17,257 bases of DNA from Candidatus Moraniibacteriota bacterium (lineage in GTDB: Bacteria > Patescibacteriota > Minisyncoccia > Moranbacterales > UBA1568), in contig JAHFOM010000018.1 in the NCBI GenBank assembly GCA_023261685.1, forward strand, positions 1 through 17,257. The letters are read 5' to 3'. Below, in pieces: positions 12,834 through 17,257 of the stretch. Every line of letters begins with the position of its first letter. Position 1 is the stretch's first letter. The notes beneath the pieces were generated by a model, which saw only the letters and a list, made by a program, of their open reading frames with translations, had not been told where the DNA came from and ran no database searches. Position numbers and translations under genes: made by a program.

Positions 12834-14897
12834 TCATCTCTTGGAAGTTCTTTTCTGCTTGAGAGGGAGCTTCTTATTGGGATGACCATCGAGCGCAAGC
12901 TCAAGCGCTTGGATCTCGTCGCGAAGAATGGCCGCCGTTTCAAAGTCGAGTGTCTTCACGGCTGTGCGCATTTCTTTCTGTTTGAGCGCGATAAGCTTCT
13001 TCGGATCTTTGGCAAAAATTTCCTGATCTAAGAGCACGTTGGCGCGCACGGCTTTCTCGTGCTCGCTCTCTAAATGCTCGGTGATATCGTGAATGGTTTT
13101 CTTGATCGTCTTCGGCGTGATGCCGTGTTTTTTGTTGTGCGCCATCTGGAGTTTCCGGCGGCGATTGGTTTCGTCAAGCGCATACTGCATCGAGCTGGTC
13201 ACACGCTCGGCATACAATACCACTCGTCCGGAAACATTGCGCGCGGCGCGCCCGATGATCTGGATGAGCGAGGTCTCCGAGCGGAGAAATCCCTCTTTGT
13301 CTGCATCCAAGATGCCAATGAACGTCACTTCCGGCAGATCCAGTCCTTCCCGCAAGAGGTTCACCCCGACCAAGCAGTCGAATTCCCCCTTGCGAAAAGC
13401 GGTCAAGATCTTGATGCGCTCGATCGTTTTGATATCGCTGTGCACGTATTCGGCCTTGATCTGTTTTTCTTTCAGATACGTACTCAGGTCTTCCGCCATT
13501 TTTTTCGTCAAGGTCGTTGCAATAGTCCGTCCGCCTTTTTTGATTTCCATTTCGGTCTGCACTATGAAATCGGCGATCTGTCCGGGATAGTCATCAGTCT
13601 GATAGATCGGCAATACCACGACCTCCGGATCGATGAGACCTGTCGGACGGATGACTTGTTCGACTATCTGTTCACTCGCCTCGCGCTCATAGTCTGCTGG
13701 TGTCGCCGAAGTGCACACCACCTGTCCGACGCGCTCCATAAATTCCTCAAAGCGGAGGGGACGATTGTCGAGGGCGGACGGCAGACGGAAACCATACTCG
13801 ACCAGCGTTTTCTTGCGCGCCTGATCGCCGGCATACATACCTCGGAGCTGCGGTAGCGTCACGTGCGACTCATCGATAATCGTCAGGAAGTCTGGCTTGC
13901 CATCGGCAGTGTGAGGAAAATATGACAGGAGAGTTTCCGGCGGTTCGCCGGGCTCTTTGCCAGACAGATGGCGCGAATAATTCTCAATACCACTGCAGTA
14001 CCCGATTTCTTCCATCATCGCCAAATCGTAATTCGTGCGTCGCCTGAGACGCTCCACCTCAAGGAGTTTGCCGTCCGCCTCAAGCGCCTTAAGTCGTTCC
14101 TCCAATTCGAGACGGATGCCTGCCAGCGCCTGTTCCTTGTCATCCTTATTCGTGACAAAGTGTTTCGTCGGAAACAAAAAGATATCCTGAAACGTCTCAA
14201 GTATTTTCTGCGATACCGGATCGACTTTTGTGATGCTGATCAATTGTCCACCGGACAGTTCCAGCACATAAATGTATTTTTCCGAAATCGGCATCACTTC
14301 CACGCGGTTGCCCAGACTGCGGAATTGTCCCGGAGAGAGGTCGGCAGAGGTACGTTCGAAATGGATGGCGACCAGACCGCGTAACAATTCCTTCTGCAGA
14401 TAGGGCATCCCCACTTCCAATCGAAGATTTTCTTTTGCATATTCCGCCGGAGAGCCGAGTCCATAGATGCACGACACCGACGCCACGATAATCACGTCGC
14501 GGCGCGTCAGGAGCGACTGGGTGGACGCGTGACGCAAACGGTCGATCTCCGCGTTTATCTGCGCGTCTTTCTCGATGTAGGTGTCCGTCACCGGCATATA
14601 GGCTTCCGGCTGATAGTAATCGTAGTAGGAGACGAAGTAATGCACCGCGTGATCAGGAAAGAATTCCTGATACTCCTGTGCCAGCTGAGCGGCGAGCGTC
14701 TTATTATGCGCGATGACGAGTGTCGGCTGATCCATCTCTGCGATGACATTTGCCATCGTAAACGTCTTGCCAGAACCGGTCACGCCGAGCAACGTCTGGA
14801 GACGCTTGCGCTCCTCTAGCCCCCTGACCAAAGATGCTATCGCCTGTGGCTGATCGCCGGCCGGCTGGTAATCGCTGCGAAGTTTGAATACTGACAT
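12834..14897 (-). CDS. uvrB: UvrABC excinuclease subunit B
   Basis: A 687-residue helicase-like subunit that verifies damage and recruits UvrC. Walker A GVTGSGKT (38-45). The beta-hairpin inserted between the DNA strands (YFVSYYDYYQPEAYMP, about 87-102). Motif II DESH (342-345), motif III CTSATP (395-400), motif V LLREGLDLPEV (514-524) and motif VI QIIGRAARN (546-554). A C-terminal UVR motif (about 633-668, KEMRTAVKTLDFETAAILRDEI) is the UvrC contact. All key residues are present and the length is normal; the tail is Lys/Arg-rich. The start at 14895-14897 gives the canonical SVFKLRSDYQPAGDQP N-terminus. Longer in-frame starts reach back into dedA. It begins 7 bases after the dedA stop, so the two are cotranscribed. 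No Shine-Dalgarno. Confidence 0.97.
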   Translation of the reverse strand: MSVFKLRSDYQPAGDQPQAIASLVRGLEERKRLQTLLGVTGSGKTFTMANVIAEMDQPTLVIAHNKTLAAQLAQEYQEFFPDHAVHYFVSYYDYYQPEAYMPVTDTYIEKDAQINAEIDRLRHASTQSLLTRRDVIIVASVSCIYGLGSPAEYAKENLRLEVGMPYLQKELLRGLVAIHFERTSADLSPGQFRSLGNRVEVMPISEKYIYVLELSGGQLISITKVDPVSQKILETFQDIFLFPTKHFVTNKDDKEQALAGIRLELEERLKALEADGKLLEVERLRRRTNYDLAMMEEIGYCSGIENYSRHLSGKEPGEPPETLLSYFPHTADGKPDFLTIIDESHVTLPQLRGMYAGDQARKKTLVEYGFRLPSALDNRPLRFEEFMERVGQVVCTSATPADYEREASEQIVEQVIRPTGLIDPEVVVLPIYQTDDYPGQIADFIVQTEMEIKKGGRTIATTLTKKMAEDLSTYLKEKQIKAEYVHSDIKTIERIKILTAFRKGEFDCLVGVNLLREGLDLPEVTFIGILDADKEGFLRSETSLIQIIGRAARNVSGRVVLYAERVTSSMQYALDETNRRRKLQMAHNKKHGITPKTIKKTIHDITEHLESEHEKAVRANVLLDQEIFAKDPKKLIALKQKEMRTAVKTLDFETAAILRDEIQALELALDGHPNKKLPLKQKRTSKR

Positions 14898-14904
14898 AAA
14901 AGAA

Positions 14905-15618
14905 TCATTTCTTGCCCCGGCTGAACACATCAATCAACGTATGGGAGTGTTTCTTACAGTACTCCACAAAACGCTGTCCCCTCCCTTGGTGCATATACAA
15001 AAAAATAATGACGGAGAGAATGGCGATGACAATCAATGTGTTCAGAGCGAATCTGATCGGCTCCATCTCACGCCAGAACGTATGCAGTTCGGAGAGCCCC
15101 GCATAGCCGGCATACAGATATAAAAGATCTTTGAAAAAATTACCGCCGTACGTGGCGGCGAGAAAGACGCGTACATCCATCTTGATGATGCCAGCGGCGA
15201 GTGACACGGGAAGTGACGGAAAAAAAGGGATAGCGCGGAGCACAAACAGCACGCCACCGTCTTTCCAGTGATGTCCAGTGAAGCGCTTGCCGATACTTTC
15301 TATATCCGTATGCTTTACCCCGAAATACTTCACGAGGGGCTTCATCAAAATATCTTCCAGTTTGTCGCCGACAACGTAATATACCCACGCGCCGAGCGTC
15401 TTTCCGAGGTTGCCGATAAGTGCCAGCAGAAAAAGATATCCGAGCGAACGCCCATCGATGAGCGCCAACGATCCGGCCGTTCCCATAATAAGCAGCGGCG
15501 GGATCGGACTGATGATTTCCTCAAAAAAAGACCCGATAAAAACGAACCACTCGAGCGGTACCTCCGTCGCGTATATCTTGACGAATTGTTCAACGGCAGC
15601 GAGAAAGTTCAATAGCAT
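14905..15618 (-). CDS. DedA/VTT-family membrane protein
   Basis: A 237-residue integral membrane protein of the DedA (SNARE-associated, VTT) family, thought to flip polyprenyl or phospholipid carriers and to support membrane homeostasis. The family's re-entrant motif is clear (SFFEEIISPIPPLLIMGTAG, residues 30-49). The second conserved segment follows (RAIPFFPSLPVSLAAGIIKM, 128-147). Further helices lie near 58-82, 150-172 and 190-209, before a basic cytoplasmic tail. The start at 15616-15618 is the ATG that begins the conserved N-terminus; a longer frame back to 15774 adds unrelated residues across a hairpin and is rejected. Upstream on the minus strand is TATACT (15643-15648) without a good -35. 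It is followed at once by uvrB; the pairing suggests shared expression more than a shared function. Confidence 0.9.
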   Translation of the reverse strand: MLLNFLAAVEQFVKIYATEVPLEWFVFIGSFFEEIISPIPPLLIMGTAGSLALIDGRSLGYLFLLALIGNLGKTLGAWVYYVVGDKLEDILMKPLVKYFGVKHTDIESIGKRFTGHHWKDGGVLFVLRAIPFFPSLPVSLAAGIIKMDVRVFLAATYGGNFFKDLLYLYAGYAGLSELHTFWREMEPIRFALNTLIVIAILSVIIFLYMHQGRGQRFVEYCKKHSHTLIDVFSRGKK

Positions 15619-15652
15619 AGAAAATATGAAGCATATTGTTCCAGTATAGCGC

Positions 15653-15690
15653 AAAGAGAACGGCCCCGCCACGGGACTGTTCTCTTTTTT
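15653..15690 (+). terminator. Terminator-like hairpin between the helicase and dedA
   Basis: AAAGAGAAC (15653-15661) pairs with GTTCTCTTT (15679-15687) around an inner CCCG/CGGG stem. Six T (15685-15690) follow on the plus strand, whereas only three T follow on the minus strand. The shape favours stopping plus-strand transcription, yet the neighbouring genes are all on the minus strand. It may end antisense transcripts or act weakly on helicase read-through. Confidence 0.5.
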
Positions 15691-15698
15691 ACCAATTT

Positions 15699-15861
15699 GA
15701 CCGATGAAAAAAACCTTTTGTCTCTGCTCTCGACTCAGAAGCCTCTCTCGGTTACCAGAAAAACCAGCCCCCAATCAACGGCGGAGAAGCTCTTTTTTCT
15801 GAACCGAGAGGGCTTCTTCAGACAAGGAGAGCAACCAACAAAAGATTTTTCTTCATCGGTC
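15699..15861. repeat. Long imperfect inverted repeat (about 163 nt) after the helicase gene
   Basis: GACCGATGAA (15699-15708) matches TTCATCGGTC (15852-15861), and the pairing continues with small gaps through TTTTGT/ACAAAA and GCTCTC/GAGAGC. It then runs into a strong inner section: GAAGCCTCTCTCGGTT (15738-15753) with AACCGAGAGGGCTTC (15802-15816, one extra base), and CAGAAAAA (15756-15763) with TTTTTCTG (15794-15801). Arms are about 65 nt, the loop about 30 nt. No reading frame or promoter is convincing. It could be a structured 3' tail of the helicase mRNA, a processed RNA, or an old mobile palindrome. Confidence 0.75.
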
Positions 15862-15895
15862 TTCACTGGATTGTCAAACAAAGATCCAATCTGCA

Positions 15896-17098
15896 TTAAT
15901 CCACGAACGTCAGCGCGTTGCCCTTCTTGTCTCCGCGACCGGTACGGCCGATGCGATGGATATAGTCTTCGTAATTTTCCGGCAATTCATAGTTGATGAC
16001 GTGCGTCACATCCGGAATATCCAATCCGCGCGCCGCTACATCCGTTGCGACGAGCACTGTCAATTCATCATTCTTGAAGCGGCGCAAAGCGCGAGCCCGC
16101 TGAGATTGCGACTTGTCGCCGTGAATGGAGTCCGCCTTGAAACCGCGGTCTTCCAACCGGCTGGCAAGTTTCTCGACACCGTGTTTCGTACGACCAAAAA
16201 TCAGGACTTTTTTTAGTTCCGGCATAATCAGCAGATTGTGGAGGACTTCGATTTTTTCTTCTTTCGGTCCGACGCGCACGATGTCCTGATCGACATTTTC
16301 CGACGTCGCCCGGGATTTGATCGTGATAGTGACAGGGTCATTCAAAAACTTCTGCGCCAGATCCAGTATTTCTCTCGGCATCGTCGCGGAGAAGAACAGC
16401 GACTGCCGCGGCGTCTTCATCAGCGCCACGAGATACTTGATATCGTTGATGAATCCCATATCGAGCATCCGATCCACTTCATCGAGCACGATGTTGTTGA
16501 ATTCCGCGATGTGCAATTTCTTGCGTTCGATGAGATCCTTGAGACGCCCCGGCGTACCGATGACGAAGCTCGGGTTGCGAGAAAGACTGCGCAGCTGATC
16601 TCCCATATGCGCCCCGCCGATGCAGAGTGCGGAACAGAGCCCGGAACCAGTCGCGAATTTGCGGAGCTCGTCTTCGATCTGAAGCGCCAATTCGCGCGTC
16701 GGCACGATGATGAGGACTTTTTCAGTCCTGTGCTTGAACGTCTTGTGAATGAGCGGCAAAAGAAAGGCAGCGGTCTTCCCGGTACCCGTATTGGCAATAC
16801 CGATCACGTCGCGACCATTGAGGATATGCGGAATAGTGCCGTCTTGAATCGGTGTCGGATGGACATAGCCAGCGGCAGCGACATTGGCTTTCAACTTGCT
16901 GTGCATCTCAAAATCAGCGAAACGATGCTTCGGATTGAAGACTTCGGTTTCGGTCGTCTGAATGGCCTTTTTGACGAACTGCGTCAGGTCAAGCGCGCGT
17001 GCCTGTGGCGCTCTCCGTCTTCCACGGGACGTCGGTCTGCCGGCACGATTGACAGAGGGACGCGAAGAGGATTTTCCTCTTGGGTTTCTACTGAACAT
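15896..17098 (-). CDS. DEAD-box ATP-dependent RNA helicase
   Basis: A 400-residue RNA helicase. A basic, Arg/Ser/Gly-rich N-terminal tail (about 1-35) probably binds RNA. RecA1: Q motif (HPTPIQ, to Gln85), motif I ANTGTGKT (102-109), Ia PTRELA (133-138), Ib TPGR (182-185), II DEVD (206-209; Val in place of Ala), III SAT (237-239). RecA2: motif IV VLIFGRTK, motif V TDVAARGLD (352-360), motif VI HRIGRTGR (381-388). It ends only twelve residues after motif VI, shorter than most relatives, which carry another 20 or more. All catalytic residues are present. Likely roles are ribosome assembly or mRNA unwinding. Monocistronic, with its own promoter and a hairpin-rich leader; no Shine-Dalgarno before the ATG at 17096-17098. 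Confidence 0.93.
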   Translation of the reverse strand: MFSRNPRGKSSSRPSVNRAGRPTSRGRRRAPQARALDLTQFVKKAIQTTETEVFNPKHRFADFEMHSKLKANVAAAGYVHPTPIQDGTIPHILNGRDVIGIANTGTGKTAAFLLPLIHKTFKHRTEKVLIIVPTRELALQIEDELRKFATGSGLCSALCIGGAHMGDQLRSLSRNPSFVIGTPGRLKDLIERKKLHIAEFNNIVLDEVDRMLDMGFINDIKYLVALMKTPRQSLFFSATMPREILDLAQKFLNDPVTITIKSRATSENVDQDIVRVGPKEEKIEVLHNLLIMPELKKVLIFGRTKHGVEKLASRLEDRGFKADSIHGDKSQSQRARALRRFKNDELTVLVATDVAARGLDIPDVTHVINYELPENYEDYIHRIGRTGRGDKKGNALTFVD

Positions 17099-17119
17099 TA
17101 TTGTAAATGTTACTGAATT

Positions 17120-17190
17120 AGTCTTAGCTCTTCTTCCCTCGAAGAGCTAAGACTCCCAAAGGATGCAGAGTCAGGCAATATGCCGACTCT
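17120..17190 (-). promoter_or_regulatory. Two stable hairpins in the 5' leader of the DEAD-box helicase mRNA
   Basis: In the leader of about 100 nt, the first hairpin forms at the very 5' end: AGAGTCGGC (17190-17182 on the minus strand) with GCC-t-GACTCT (to 17167). The second is a perfect 14-bp stem, AGTCTTAGCTCTTC with GAAGAGCTAAGACT (17120-17133/17141-17154) and a 7-nt loop. Neither is followed by a T run, so they do not look like terminators. They may stabilise the message or let the helicase regulate its own synthesis. Confidence 0.65.
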
Positions 17191-17204
17191 TGAGTAAGAT
17201 ATCC

Positions 17205-17233
17205 ATTAAAGCAGATAAAAGATAAGGTGTCAA
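17205..17233 (-). promoter_or_regulatory. Promoter of the DEAD-box helicase
   Basis: On the minus strand TTGACA (17228-17233), a 17-base spacer and TTTAAT (17205-17210), with TGC before the -10 giving an extended box. One of the two best promoters in the window. The predicted start near 17198 leaves a leader of about 100 nt. Confidence 0.8.
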
Positions 17234-17257
17234 GTTTACCCGCCCTAGGTTCAACAA

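Noticed and set aside
13074..13856. Long plus-strand frame (260 codons) opposite uvrB
   Set aside because: Antisense shadow of a fully conserved uvrB; no recognisable domain.
15619..15774. N-terminal extension of DedA back to 15774
   Set aside because: The added residues are unlike the family and would be coded across the hairpin at 15653-15690 and into the long foldback.
16238..17116. Long plus-strand frame (292 codons) opposite the helicase
   Set aside because: Antisense shadow of conserved helicase motifs; Arg/Asp/His-rich translation without a domain.
17238..17257. GGTTCAA near the right edge, resembling a tRNA T-loop
   Set aside because: Only a few bases remain in the window and no anticodon arm or preceding stem fits; cannot be supported.

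Overview
This looks like a stretch of bacterial chromosome, probably from a Patescibacteria/CPR (Parcubacteria-like) genome. That placement is an inference from gene content and style: compact genes, a very short UvrA zinc module, a ChbG/YdjC deacetylase of the kind common there, a four-helix hypothetical membrane protein, and almost no Shine-Dalgarno sequences. TGA is used as a normal stop (uvrA, uvrB, dedA, ydjC), so this is not a UGA-recoding lineage. No rRNA, tRNA, transposase, phage gene or CRISPR array was seen.

Layout. Bases 1-200 hold the start of uvrC on the minus strand. Diverging from it, 253-503 carries a consensus promoter, a structured stretch of about 215 nt with crossing helices, and an intrinsic terminator, which together look like a free-standing small RNA of unknown class. 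A four-helix membrane protein (590-1165, minus) follows. The next block is a plus-strand efflux operon: a MarR repressor, a membrane-fusion adaptor and a large RND transporter, with a near-perfect 24-bp palindrome over the promoter. Two tandem zinc-ribbon/Nudix-like genes follow (6497-7623), under their own promoter and with the only strong Shine-Dalgarno sites in the window.

From 7646 to the right end all genes are on the minus strand. In transcription order (right to left) they are: a DEAD-box RNA helicase (with a hairpin-rich leader), DedA then uvrB (7-base gap, one operon), a small acidic membrane protein overlapping a secreted coiled-coil protein, a YdjC-type deacetylase, and uvrA. With the partial uvrC, all three nucleotide excision repair subunits lie within 17 kb on one strand, though not in one operon.

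The spacers are unusually rich in large inverted repeats: a perfect 31-bp pair enclosing two further hairpins (10408-10557), a nested repeat (12738-12817), a roughly 163-nt imperfect foldback (15699-15861), and a 14-bp hairpin in the helicase leader. The best candidates for something undescribed are the RNA at 288-503, the spacer foldbacks, and the pair of catalytically degenerate Nudix-like proteins.
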